Positions 1 to 8,621 of a stretch of 22,436 nucleotides of DNA are shown here, in pieces. The notes beneath the pieces are model-generated. The model worked only from the letters and a program-made list of their open reading frames with translations. It was not told the origin of the DNA and ran no database searches. Location: positions 1 through 22,436 of the forward strand of contig CAMWOX010000011.1 in assembly GCA_947175975.1 (NCBI GenBank), in the 5' to 3' direction. The stretch's first letter is position 1, and each line of letters starts with the position of its first letter. A program made the position numbers and the translations under genes. Origin of the DNA: an uncultured Ruminococcus sp. (GTDB lineage: Bacteria > Bacillota > Clostridia > Oscillospirales > Ruminococcaceae).

Positions 1-57
1 GTGATTTATCTTGCTATGATTTTCGATGCTATTTTAATGTGAACAGGCTCTAATTCC

Positions 58-86
58 AGTATAGCACTTTTGACAGACGTTGTCAA
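58..86 (-). promoter_or_regulatory. Sigma-A promoter pointing out of the window
   Basis: Read on the minus strand there is a TTGACA -35 (bases 81-86), a 17-base spacer and a TATACT -10 (58-63) preceded by TGC, an extended -10. The start point would be near base 51, so the gene it drives lies to the left of the window. The -35 is half of a small inverted repeat (TTGACA at 70-75, TGTCAA at 81-86) that could be a repressor site. Confidence 0.7.
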
Positions 87-147
87 GAAATTCTCTCTTA
101 TGAACTACCCACCGTCTAAAGCTAGTGGAATTTTTGTTTTACTATCT

Positions 148-618
148 TCAAGAAAGTATACAATCAAACAAATTTAAATCATATATTGTAATATATTTTT
201 TGAATCGCAATCTTAATGACTCGGAATCCCTGGAAATATCACCTATGAAATCCCACTTATCACAATTGATCACATTCACCTCATCAGCAGTCATTCTAGC
301 ATCATCTACTGTTCCATATATTACAAACATTGTTTCACCATTACTATATACATTACTTGAAAGAATATCCTGCGGAATATTTCCATGAAGTTCAACTATA
401 TAGGCATCATCCGTCCAAATTCCGTTCGCATCTCCATTACATAGCCAAAGTCCTGCTTCCGTAGAACCTGATGAAATCTGATGAACAATAAAACACGATT
501 CATCCGCAATGGAATCCATAGAACTTAAAGTTACTTTTACAGGGATAACAAACGAGAAAAAAATCAATGTAAAAATAAACAGTATTGTTTTTTTAATCAC
601 TGGATTTAATTGGATCAT
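148..618 (-). CDS. Small secreted or membrane-anchored orphan protein
   Basis: I do not recognise this 156-residue protein. It starts with a short basic stretch and a strongly hydrophobic segment (about residues 8-28, rich in I, L and F), which reads as a signal peptide or single membrane anchor with the rest outside the cell. The remainder is acidic, with several aspartates and a few cysteines but no clear motif. I chose the ATG at 618, with a GAAGAAA purine stretch about six bases upstream, over an in-frame TTG at 642. The gene is AT-rich and stands alone between an outward-facing promoter and the symporter terminator. No convincing promoter was seen upstream. It may be a lineage-specific gene. 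Confidence 0.6.
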   Translation of the reverse strand: MIQLNPVIKKTILFIFTLIFFSFVIPVKVTLSSMDSIADESCFIVHQISSGSTEAGLWLCNGDANGIWTDDAYIVELHGNIPQDILSSNVYSNGETMFVIYGTVDDARMTADEVNVINCDKWDFIGDISRDSESLRLRFKKYITIYDLNLFDCILS

Positions 619-707
619 AATTATTTCTTCTATTCCTCTCAAAATTCAGCACTGACCATTAAAAAATTCCAAATATGAATCCACATAAGCAAATCATAAT
701 ATTTTTG

Positions 708-735
708 ATAATTCCCCATCTGCTCAGATGGGGAA
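708..735 (-). terminator. Strong hairpin after the phosphate symporter gene
   Basis: ATTCCCCATCT and AGATGGGGAAT form a perfect stem with a GCTC loop, starting seven bases after the symporter stop codon. The minus-strand tail is A-rich rather than a clean U-run, so termination is inferred from position and stem strength. Confidence 0.6.
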
Positions 736-741
736 TTTGTT

Positions 742-2523
742 TCATGATATATTGGAAATGCTGTACTGGTGAGAGAACTTCTCGAAATTATCATTGAAAT
801 TCTTGTTGCCGAATTTCACTTTGTTCAGATAATCATGTGTGCCGAACATGCTGTGGGATGTCTCAATCACGGACACGCCAATGTTCGAGCAGTGATCCGA
901 AATTCTTTCGAAATTGTTCAGAATGTCCGCCAGAGCAAAGCCTGTTTCAATCGTGCATGTGCCAGTCTGTAATCTTCTGACATGATTGGCTTTGATGTCT
1001 CTTGTGAGATAATCAATAACCTGTTCCAGAGGCTCAATATCCGTAGCAGCCGTTTCATCAATTGTTTTATACACACGATAAGCACGTTCTAAAATATCTT
1101 CAATTGCATCCGTGAGGACTTCCATTTCTTTTTTGGCATTCTCAGAGAAATGTAGTTTCTTGTCATGGATCTCTTTTGCAATATCCGCTAAATTAATTGC
1201 ATGATCCCCCAGACGCTCGAAATCCCCGATTGCCCGCAGGACTCTGGAAGAAACCTGGCTGTCATGTTCTGACAATGCCTGGGAAGTCAACTGCACTAAC
1301 GTTGTGCCGATCCTGTCTTCATAATCATCCAGCTTGTCCTCATTCTTTGAGATTTTCTCAGCAACTTTTTTATCATATTCTTTCAGGAGCGACATGCTCA
1401 GGAGCATTGTTTCTTTTGCGAGCTTTGCCATTCTCCGGGATGCTTCATCACATTCTGCGACAGCAACGGACGGTGTTGTTAATAAACGCTTGTCCAGCAA
1501 TGCATGTTCTTCTTCAACAGGTTCTTCGTTCTTATCCGGGAGTACTTTATTAGCGATTTTTTCCAATCCCTTTGCAAACGGAAGCAATAAAATTGTCGTT
1601 GCAACATTAAACACTGTATGAACAATGGCAATCCCAACAGAATTAATGATCCATTCAGAAAATGCAAATTTAACTATCATATCTAATACTTCATAGAGTG
1701 TTAAGAAAATCACTGTGCCAATAATATTAAATGCAATATGAATGACACTGACTTTTTTAGCATTTCTGTTCACACCAAAACTAGAAATAACGGCTGTTAC
1801 ACAAGTACCAATATTCTGACCCATAATAATCGGAATTGCCATACCGAATGTAATGGCACCGGATGAATCTGCTAATCTCTGTAAAATACCGATTGATGCA
1901 GCAGAACTCTGAATAATACCTGTTACAACTGTACCAACCAGAACACCCAGGAACGGATTTTCAAACTTTGTCAGCATCTGCTGAAATTCTTCTGATTCTT
2001 TCAGAGGTGCAACAGCATCTCCCATCAGCACCATTCCATACATGAGTACAGCAAAGCCGACCAGAATCGAACCAATATCCTTCTTTCTTCCATTTTTCGA
2101 CATCATGATCAGAATTGCTCCGACCAGTGCAAAAATCAGAGAAAAATATTCCGGATTCAATAAAGATAGCCACAATGGTCCTTCTGTGTCTACACCCATT
2201 AAACACAACAACCATGTTGTGAAAGTTTTGCCAATATTTGCTCCAATGATAATGACAACCGTCTGACTTACTTCCATGACACCGCAATTGACAAGCCCGA
2301 CTAACATAACTGTCAGAGACGACGACGACTGCAACACAATCGTGATAAACGTCCCCAGAAACAAACTTAGCCATGTATTGGAAGTTAGTTTTTTCAGAGC
2401 CTGCTCCAACTTACCGCCTGCCATTTTCTCTAAACCTGATGACATGACATTCATGCCATAAAGAAAAAAGGCAAGTCCGCCGATGACTGTAATCACAGCG
2501 AGGACAATTTCTTTTGCACCCAT
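742..2523 (-). CDS. Na+/Pi cotransporter family protein with PhoU-like domain
   Basis: This 593-residue inner-membrane protein is expected to take up inorganic phosphate with sodium. The N-terminal half (about 1-330) is hydrophobic and has the duplicated NptA/SLC34-type signature: QSSSS at 65-69 and QSSAAS at 205-210, each followed by a related glycine/asparagine motif (GANIGKT near 94-100, then GQNIGT). The C-terminal part (about 350-570) is a PhoU-like helical bundle with two ERLGDH/ERISDH motifs of the kind that bind metal in PhoU. The length fits the bacterial symporter-PhoU fusion family. The ATG at 2523 has an AAAGGCGG ribosome site. It is a single-gene unit, divergent from the GH94 gene and ended by a hairpin. 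The fused PhoU domain suggests post-translational control by phosphate status, but that is family knowledge. Confidence 0.92.
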   Translation of the reverse strand: MGAKEIVLAVITVIGGLAFFLYGMNVMSSGLEKMAGGKLEQALKKLTSNTWLSLFLGTFITIVLQSSSSLTVMLVGLVNCGVMEVSQTVVIIIGANIGKTFTTWLLCLMGVDTEGPLWLSLLNPEYFSLIFALVGAILIMMSKNGRKKDIGSILVGFAVLMYGMVLMGDAVAPLKESEEFQQMLTKFENPFLGVLVGTVVTGIIQSSAASIGILQRLADSSGAITFGMAIPIIMGQNIGTCVTAVISSFGVNRNAKKVSVIHIAFNIIGTVIFLTLYEVLDMIVKFAFSEWIINSVGIAIVHTVFNVATTILLLPFAKGLEKIANKVLPDKNEEPVEEEHALLDKRLLTTPSVAVAECDEASRRMAKLAKETMLLSMSLLKEYDKKVAEKISKNEDKLDDYEDRIGTTLVQLTSQALSEHDSQVSSRVLRAIGDFERLGDHAINLADIAKEIHDKKLHFSENAKKEMEVLTDAIEDILERAYRVYKTIDETAATDIEPLEQVIDYLTRDIKANHVRRLQTGTCTIETGFALADILNNFERISDHCSNIGVSVIETSHSMFGTHDYLNKVKFGNKNFNDNFEKFSHQYSISNIS

Positions 2524-2572
2524 AAGAACAACCGCCTTTCAGCAAAGATGAAAAATAATTTGATATAATTTT

Positions 2573-2601
2573 ATCATAGCAGAAAAATATAAAATACAAC
2601 A
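2573..2601 (-). promoter_or_regulatory. Candidate promoter of the phosphate symporter
   Basis: On the minus strand an extended -10 (TGC-TATGAT, hexamer 2573-2578) lies about 50 bases upstream of the symporter ATG. The -35 at 17 bases (TGTTGT) is poor, so activity would rest on the extended -10. Confidence 0.45.
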
Positions 2602-2667
2602 GCATGATTTTGTTAAATCTATGTTAAATCGCAGAAAATATTCTGTTCTCTCAGGACTGCAATTCGC

Positions 2668-2696
2668 TTGACAAATCAAGAATAATATGTTATGAT
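2668..2696 (+). promoter_or_regulatory. Promoter of the GH94 phosphorylase
   Basis: A perfect TTGACA (2668-2673) is followed after 17 bases by TATGAT (2691-2696). The predicted start is near 2703, giving a short leader that contains AAGGAG (2733-2738), eight bases before the ATG. Confidence 0.82.
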
Positions 2697-2746
2697 AATT
2701 ACTAGCAGAATCAAAATAAATTTGTCCCAAAAAAGGAGAAAAAATT

Positions 2747-5143
2747 ATGCAATATGGACATTTCGATCTGAAAAATAAAGAGTATGTCATCACTCGTCCG
2801 AACACGCCTGCACCGTGGGTCAATTATCTCGGTTCACCGGAATACGGTGCGATTATCTCTAACAATGCCGCAGGGTACAGTTTCGTTAAATCCGGTGCAA
2901 ACGGCAGAATCACCAGATTCCGTTTCAATTCCATGATGGCTCTGCCTGGCAGATATATCTATTTGAGAGATGCAGAATCCGGCGATTACTGGTCTGCGAC
3001 CTGGCAGCCAGTGGGAAAAGATCTGGAACATTACAAGAGCGAATGCCGTCACGGCACGGCTTATTCTGTTATGACAAGTGAATACACAAAAATCAAAACA
3101 GAAACCGTGTATTATGTCCCTGCGGGACAAACCTATGAAGTCTGGAGAATCCGGATTACAAATCAGGATTCTGTCGCTAGAAAATTATCTGTTTTCGGCT
3201 TTGTCGAATTTACGAATGATAATAATTATGAACAGGATCAAATTAATCTTCAGTACACGCAGTTTATCACCAGAACTGAGAGAAAAGGCAATAAAATCCT
3301 GCAACACATCAATGAATTTTCAGAAGTCCAGGCAGACGGTTCAAATCACAAGGAAAGATTTTTCGGCTTATCTGGTGCGGATGTTACGGATGCCTGCGGC
3401 AGTCTGGAAAAATTCATTGGTGCTTACCGGACTTACAGCAATCCTATCATGGTAGAAACAGGCTCCTGCAATGATGAGATGAATTTCAATGCCAATTCCT
3501 GCGGCGCACTCCGGACAGAACTGGAATTACAACCCGGCGAAACCAGGGAATTAACTTATCTTCTGGGACAGAAAAATGACGCAGAATCCGATGAAATTCT
3601 GAAATCCTATGAAGAGAAAGACAAAGTCACCTCTGAATTACAGGAGCTGAAAACCTACTGGCACAGCAAGCTTTCTAATTTTGAAGTCGAAACACCCTCT
3701 GACGCATTCAATAACATGCTTAATGTCTGGAATGCCTATCAGTGCTTTATTACGTTTATCTGGTCAAGAGCAGCGTCTTTCTCCTACTGCGGACTGCGAA
3801 ACGGCTACGGCTATCGGGACACTGTCCAGGATATTCAAGGCATGATTCATCTTTCGCCGGAAATGGCACGGGAAAAAATCGAATTTATGCTCTCTGCACA
3901 GGTGGATAACGGTGCAGGTCTGCCGCTTGTCAAATTCACACACAATGCCGGACATGAGAACACACCGGATGACCCTGACTATGTCAAAGAAACGGGACAT
4001 CCGTCCTACCGTGCGGATGATGCTTTATGGCTCTTCCCGACAATCCGGAAATATATTGGTGAAAGCGGCAATACCGGATTCCTGGATAAAGTAATTGTCT
4101 ATGCAAATGGCGGTGAAGCAAACGTCTATGAACATCTTAAGAAAGCAATTGATTTCTCCCTGACACATATGGGAAAACATCATATGCCGGCAGGACTACA
4201 TGCAGACTGGAATGACTGCTTGCGTTTAGGTGCAGAGGGAGAATCCACATTTGTGGCATTCCAGTTATATGATGCCATGAACATTCTTCGGGATATGGCA
4301 GAATCCCAGCAGGATCAGGAATATATCCGATATCTTGACCAGGAGCAGAAAGCATTAAAAGAATCCCTAACATCCTGTTGGGATGAAGACAGATTTATTC
4401 GTGGTATCCGGGACGATGATGTAATTGTCGGAAAGAAGAGCGATCCGGAAGCCAATATGTGGCTCAATCCGCAGAGCTGGAGCGTTATTTCCGGTTTTGC
4501 AGATCCACAGCAGGCGGAATCCGCTATGAACAGTGTACATAATATTCTGAATACACCCTACGGTGCAAAATTATTAGATCCTCCGTACAAACAGCATCAT
4601 TTTGATGGTGCATTAATGCAGGTCTACAATCCGGACACCAAAGAAAATGGTGGCATTTTCTCACAGTCGCAAGGCTGGTTGATCCTGGCGGAGAGTCTGC
4701 TCGGACATGGTGACAGGGCATTCCAATATTTCTGTGAAACCTCTCCGGCTATGATGAATGAAAAAGCGGAAATCCGTGGAATTGAACCCTATGCACACGG
4801 GCAGTTCACAGAAAGCAAAGAATCTCCGTTTGCAGGACGTTCTCATGTGCATTGGCTGACAGGAACAGCATCTACTGTCATGGTTGGCTGTGTGGAGGGC
4901 ATCTGTGGCATCCGACCGGATGCAGACGGTATTCTGATTAATCCGTCTATTCCTCATGAATGGGAAAGTTTCCGCATCCGAAAGAATTTCCGTGGCAAAA
5001 TGCTCAGCATTCTTGTACAGAATCCTAATCATGTGCAATCCGGTGTCAAATCCGCAAGCCTGAACCAGAAAGCACAGAAAAATTCCTATTTTAAATTCTC
5101 TGACTTGCAGGACATCAATGAAATAATTATCACACTCGGATAA
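2747..5143 (+). CDS. GH94 beta-glycoside phosphorylase (cellobiose/cellodextrin- or chitobiose-type)
   Basis: This cytoplasmic 798-residue enzyme should split a beta-linked disaccharide or oligosaccharide with phosphate, giving a sugar 1-phosphate and saving ATP. It opens with the GH94 start (YGHFD near 3-7, EYVITRP, PWVNYLG). It has an N-terminal beta-sandwich (about 1-280) and then an alpha6/alpha6 barrel. The general acid is Asp490 in the WND motif 488-490, equivalent to Asp492 of Vibrio chitobiose phosphorylase. The phosphate-loop WLTGTA is at 703-708. There is no signal peptide. Several segments (TRPNTPAPW, the LRDAESGDYW region, VYANGGEANVYEHLK) look closer to the chitobiose phosphorylase branch than to classical cellobiose phosphorylases as I recall them. 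The dockerin and cellulase context favours cellobiose or cellodextrin, so substrate is left open. It is monocistronic, with a clear promoter and terminator. Confidence 0.9.
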   Translation: MQYGHFDLKNKEYVITRPNTPAPWVNYLGSPEYGAIISNNAAGYSFVKSGANGRITRFRFNSMMALPGRYIYLRDAESGDYWSATWQPVGKDLEHYKSECRHGTAYSVMTSEYTKIKTETVYYVPAGQTYEVWRIRITNQDSVARKLSVFGFVEFTNDNNYEQDQINLQYTQFITRTERKGNKILQHINEFSEVQADGSNHKERFFGLSGADVTDACGSLEKFIGAYRTYSNPIMVETGSCNDEMNFNANSCGALRTELELQPGETRELTYLLGQKNDAESDEILKSYEEKDKVTSELQELKTYWHSKLSNFEVETPSDAFNNMLNVWNAYQCFITFIWSRAASFSYCGLRNGYGYRDTVQDIQGMIHLSPEMAREKIEFMLSAQVDNGAGLPLVKFTHNAGHENTPDDPDYVKETGHPSYRADDALWLFPTIRKYIGESGNTGFLDKVIVYANGGEANVYEHLKKAIDFSLTHMGKHHMPAGLHADWNDCLRLGAEGESTFVAFQLYDAMNILRDMAESQQDQEYIRYLDQEQKALKESLTSCWDEDRFIRGIRDDDVIVGKKSDPEANMWLNPQSWSVISGFADPQQAESAMNSVHNILNTPYGAKLLDPPYKQHHFDGALMQVYNPDTKENGGIFSQSQGWLILAESLLGHGDRAFQYFCETSPAMMNEKAEIRGIEPYAHGQFTESKESPFAGRSHVHWLTGTASTVMVGCVEGICGIRPDADGILINPSIPHEWESFRIRKNFRGKMLSILVQNPNHVQSGVKSASLNQKAQKNSYFKFSDLQDINEIIITLG

Positions 5144-5180
5144 TAGAAAACTACTATTATGATACAGTAGTCAGCTTGTC

Positions 5181-5219
5181 AAAAAGCCCTCCATCAATCA
5201 AATGGAGGGCAAATTTTTT
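5181..5219. terminator. Bidirectional intrinsic terminator
   Basis: GCCCTCCAT (5186-5194) and ATGGAGGGC (5202-5210) form a nine-pair stem. T6 (5214-5219) follows on the plus strand, and A5 precedes the stem (5181-5185), giving a U-run on the minus strand. It can end both the GH94 transcript and the leftward helicase block. Confidence 0.88.
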
Positions 5220-5285
5220 GATATTCATAGCAGTAAATTTAAAGCATACAGGTATTTTTCCTATTCTCATCAAGTCAAATACTAA

Positions 5286-5666
5286 TTACACTACTCTGAA
5301 AATAATTTGTCTATCAAGTTCAACACTTTCCATATCACAGTCCACATTGTCTTTTAAAGTTACAGAAATATGGTAAAACAAAAGACAATCATAAATGTAA
5401 TTCACAAGCTGAGAAGAACGTTTTTTATAGCCAAGTCTTGAAATAAATGTACGCATTTTCATTTTTGTGTATCCGTTCGTGTTAATATATAGAATTTTCA
5501 GACGCAATTCCTTGAATACAAGATGATATACATTCAAAGTTTCTTTGTCATTCAAAATTTCATTTTTTAGTCCAAAATCTTCCATATCTTTATTGAGGGC
5601 ATTTGCTTCCATGTCGAATTGTTTTTGATTGTTGATATAATTTACACATTCCATCACATCAAGCAT
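5286..5666 (-). CDS. Hypothetical 126-residue protein downstream of the helicase
   Basis: I do not recognise this protein. It is hydrophilic, with no signal peptide or membrane segment. A basic, aromatic second half (about residues 70-90, RLGYKKRS) is followed by hydrophobic strands ending in IIFRVV. It lies 152 bases beyond the helicase-HNH gene on the same strand, shares its low GC content, and is closed by the bidirectional hairpin at 5186-5210. Neither the ATG at 5666 nor the in-frame ATG at 5654 has a convincing ribosome site. It could therefore be weakly translated, start elsewhere, or be the tail of a decayed longer gene. A role as helicase partner is only inferred from position. Confidence 0.5.
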   Translation of the reverse strand: MLDVMECVNYINNQKQFDMEANALNKDMEDFGLKNEILNDKETLNVYHLVFKELRLKILYINTNGYTKMKMRTFISRLGYKKRSSQLVNYIYDCLLFYHISVTLKDNVDCDMESVELDRQIIFRVV

Positions 5667-5818
5667 AAATTGTTTTTAATCATGACGATACTTGATCTCA
5701 ATGAAAGCATTATCATACTTGAAAATATTGTTCAGAAATTCAGTCATCTTAATCGTGTTCATCCGATAAAAAGTAACGATCAGAGCAAGTTCGTATGGAG
5801 TATAAATTAATTTTTTCA

Positions 5819-8041
5819 CTATTTGTCCCCCTTTTCGCCATTACAGTATCTGCATAGGATCTGCAAATTATCAGAAACTGTTTTTCCGCCTCTGTTCAAC
5901 GGGATGATATGATCAACCTGCAAGGGAATACGACTATCAAATTTTCTTTTGCAGCATGCACATACATATTTTCCATCAGAAATTTTTGCTGTTTCAAAAG
6001 CTTCTTTTCTCAGTTTTCTTTCTAATTCAGGATTAATTTTTCCAATCTCATAAAGACTCATATCTTCAAATTTTTTCCTTCCATAAACCACATTGTCATC
6101 ATTTTCAAAAATAAATGGAGCTGTGATTCTCAGAATTTCTCTATCAATCTGGTCATAAAGATATTTCTGTTTGCCAAAGAACATTCTCAGTAGATTATCA
6201 TCACCATTGTTCCATAGTGCATTGATATATGCAGCTTTTTGAACCGGATCAAGCTTCTGTTCAACAATTTTTTCAGCAATCACACATGGGTCAATCTTGC
6301 TCTTTTCAATATAGTCGAAACTATAAAACTCAGGAATTTGTTCATACTGGGCATAATATTTCAAAATATGTATCATATCATTTTTATCATAGGCAGGAAT
6401 CATTTCTCCAAGGAAAAACATCTCTCTGCACTTTTCAGCAATAGTTTCAAGAATCTGCTGAGAAAGATATTCCTGATCAATTTCATACTCCTTGAATATG
6501 TCAGACAATGCATTCATCATCTGCTCATATGCTTTTTGCGTGCTATCATAAACCATGACCTGATATGAAATATCCATGCCTTCTTCTTCAAGATAATTGA
6601 ACATATACATTCCAATTGGAATTCGTTTTGTAAATGGTATTTTTTCAAGTCCTTTTGTATCGGCTGACTTGTTAAGCATTTTTGCAAACTCTTCCATTTT
6701 TGCAATGGAAATTAATCTAACCGCATGTTTTTCATAGTCGGAATCCGTATCAGCAAAATCATTATTGTCCTCAAAAATGAACTCAGGATTTGCCCATGCA
6801 ATCTTATCAAGACCATTATCAATAAATGAGACAATATAAGCATTTTTTGTTCCGCCAGCCTTTTCTCCCCGCAAAGCTCTTCCAATCATTTGTGTCATCA
6901 GAATTTTTGAAACAGTTGGTCTTGTCAGAAAAACAGTTTGTGTTTTGGGAAGATCGACACCTTCAGTGAGAATATTTACATTTACGATAACTTCAAGCTC
7001 ACCATTGCGATACTGTTGAATGACATGATGATTTTCCTCAGAAGAACGAGTTACTCCAGTCACGGCATCTCTTAATCCTGATACGACATAATCAGCTTTG
7101 ATTCCATATTCATGAAATACTGTTGTAAGTTGGATAGCGTGTGTGATGTTCATCGCAAAAACAATTGTCTGACCATACTTTTCTCTGTTTTCTTTATACA
7201 TTTCAACAATGAATTTGCTTCTTACGGAATTTTCAATCATCTTTTCCATAACATCATCAGGAAGAGTATCAAAACGTTGAATACGTTCCAGGTCTTTCGC
7301 ACGGATGTATTGGCTGTAATCTTCGCCTGTATTGTAGCTTTCAATAATCGGACGTGAAAGAATTTGTCTGTTAATAAGCTCCTTCAAAGAAATCTGATAA
7401 CTTATTCCCTCTGTAAAAATTTTCCTAAGAAGTCCCTGTTCATGTTCAGCAGTTCTAAAAGGTGTTGCAGTAAGCCCAATGAGTTTTACATTATGAACTT
7501 TTTTCCTGATGTAATCAATCACTTTGCGATATGTTTTCGCAGTAGCATGATGTGCTTCATCGATTACAAAATATATCTCATTCTCTCTCTTAAGCCAACA
7601 ATCCAAAGCTGAAAGATTACGACCAATACTGTCCTTGCTGATAATCAGGAGGTTGTCTTTACTATTGATATTGATAGCCCTGTCATGCTTTGTATCTCCA
7701 GAAACAATTCTGTATCTGAAAGAACTAACACTTGTTATCACCTCAGAATATGCATACTTCTGAAATGTCTCGGCAGCCTGGTCAAGGAGATATTGACGAT
7801 GTGCAATCCAAAGAATTTTCTTTTTCCTGTCAATTGCATTCATCAGAAGCCACATTGTTGCTGTATATGTCTTTCCGCTTCCGGTTGGCAGAACAACAAG
7901 TGTACTATAAGATGAGTTTTCATCAATGATATCCAAATTCTCCATAGCTGTTTTCTGATGTTTATACAATTCACGGAGATTTTTACCTTCTTTCGGAAAT
8001 ATCTCTCCGTTGGATTTCGTGATAATATCTAATTCGTTCAT
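5819..8041 (-). CDS. Superfamily 2 DEAH helicase with C-terminal HNH nuclease
   Basis: A 740-residue fusion of an ATP-driven DNA translocase or helicase with an endonuclease domain. Motifs in order: Walker A LPTGSGKT (51-58), Walker B DEAH (161-164), motif III TATPF (191-195), motif V around ILTEGVDLP (357-365) and arginine-finger motif VI QMIGRALR (384-391). This is the set typical of type III restriction ResIII-like helicases. A roughly 280-residue helical region of unknown role follows. The HNH domain is at 694-740, with zinc-knuckle pairs C694/C697 and C730/C733, catalytic-type D710-H711 and N725. No methyltransferase or specificity gene is adjacent. TAGGAG precedes the ATG. The gene is more AT-rich than its upstream neighbour, a sign of acquisition. 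An anti-phage role is plausible from architecture but unproven. Confidence 0.9.
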   Translation of the reverse strand: MNELDIITKSNGEIFPKEGKNLRELYKHQKTAMENLDIIDENSSYSTLVVLPTGSGKTYTATMWLLMNAIDRKKKILWIAHRQYLLDQAAETFQKYAYSEVITSVSSFRYRIVSGDTKHDRAININSKDNLLIISKDSIGRNLSALDCWLKRENEIYFVIDEAHHATAKTYRKVIDYIRKKVHNVKLIGLTATPFRTAEHEQGLLRKIFTEGISYQISLKELINRQILSRPIIESYNTGEDYSQYIRAKDLERIQRFDTLPDDVMEKMIENSVRSKFIVEMYKENREKYGQTIVFAMNITHAIQLTTVFHEYGIKADYVVSGLRDAVTGVTRSSEENHHVIQQYRNGELEVIVNVNILTEGVDLPKTQTVFLTRPTVSKILMTQMIGRALRGEKAGGTKNAYIVSFIDNGLDKIAWANPEFIFEDNNDFADTDSDYEKHAVRLISIAKMEEFAKMLNKSADTKGLEKIPFTKRIPIGMYMFNYLEEEGMDISYQVMVYDSTQKAYEQMMNALSDIFKEYEIDQEYLSQQILETIAEKCREMFFLGEMIPAYDKNDMIHILKYYAQYEQIPEFYSFDYIEKSKIDPCVIAEKIVEQKLDPVQKAAYINALWNNGDDNLLRMFFGKQKYLYDQIDREILRITAPFIFENDDNVVYGRKKFEDMSLYEIGKINPELERKLRKEAFETAKISDGKYVCACCKRKFDSRIPLQVDHIIPLNRGGKTVSDNLQILCRYCNGEKGDK

Positions 8042-8068
8042 TTTGGTAAAGCTCCTATGATTGATTTT

Positions 8069-8593
8069 TTATTTTTTTCTGTATTGCGGAATGCGTTTCA
8101 AAATTAATTCATACAGTGCTATGGATGCCCCTGCACCAAAAATTCCCTGAACAGCGTTTTCCGGGATGGATACCCATGCCGCTTCCATAGAGCCATACAG
8201 AATCCCGGCAAACAGCGCATAGCCTACTATCATAATCAGTTCAGCGACGACAGTGGAGAAGATCCGAATCGAGAGCGAGGGAAATTTTTTCTCCAGGACA
8301 TGGAAAATTTCAAACGAGACAAGTGCCATTAAAAATTTGATGACGAATGTTGCTGGCGCATAGATCGCATAACCGGAAATCAGATCCGCCAGAGCAGATC
8401 CGAATCCTGCGGCGAATGCACCATAGCCACTGCCAAGAATCCAGGCACAGAGATTCACAAGCGTGTCACCCAAATTAATATAGCCTTTCGAGGGTGTGGG
8501 AATCCGAATCACCAATGTTGCAACGGTCGTGAGTGCTGTCAGAACGCCTGTGAAAGTCAATAAACGAATGTGTTCGCTGTTTATGTGTTTCAT
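8069..8593 (-). CDS. ECF transporter substrate-binding S component
   Basis: This 174-residue membrane protein has about five or six hydrophobic helices. It contains the S-component pattern in which a GYINLGD loop near residues 37-43 precedes a Gly/Ala-rich helix (GSGYGAFAAGFGSALADL, about 54-71). It would bind a vitamin or related micronutrient and pair with a shared EcfT/EcfA energising module, which is not encoded in this window. The sequence does not let me name the substrate, and the flanking genes do not help. GAGG lies five bases before the ATG. It sits 28 bases after the LRR-dockerin gene and 27 bases before the helicase with no terminator between, so co-transcription is likely. Its GC content matches the chromosome rather than the AT-rich helicase. 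Confidence 0.85.
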   Translation of the reverse strand: MKHINSEHIRLLTFTGVLTALTTVATLVIRIPTPSKGYINLGDTLVNLCAWILGSGYGAFAAGFGSALADLISGYAIYAPATFVIKFLMALVSFEIFHVLEKKFPSLSIRIFSTVVAELIMIVGYALFAGILYGSMEAAWVSIPENAVQGIFGAGASIALYELILKRIPQYRKK

Positions 8594-8621
8594 AAATCCT
8601 CAACTCCAAATCAAAATCAAA

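Noticed and set aside
5619..5810. Plus-strand 63-codon frame in the gap after the helicase
   Set aside because: Low-complexity AT-rich translation, no SD, and it overlaps the minus-strand orphan.
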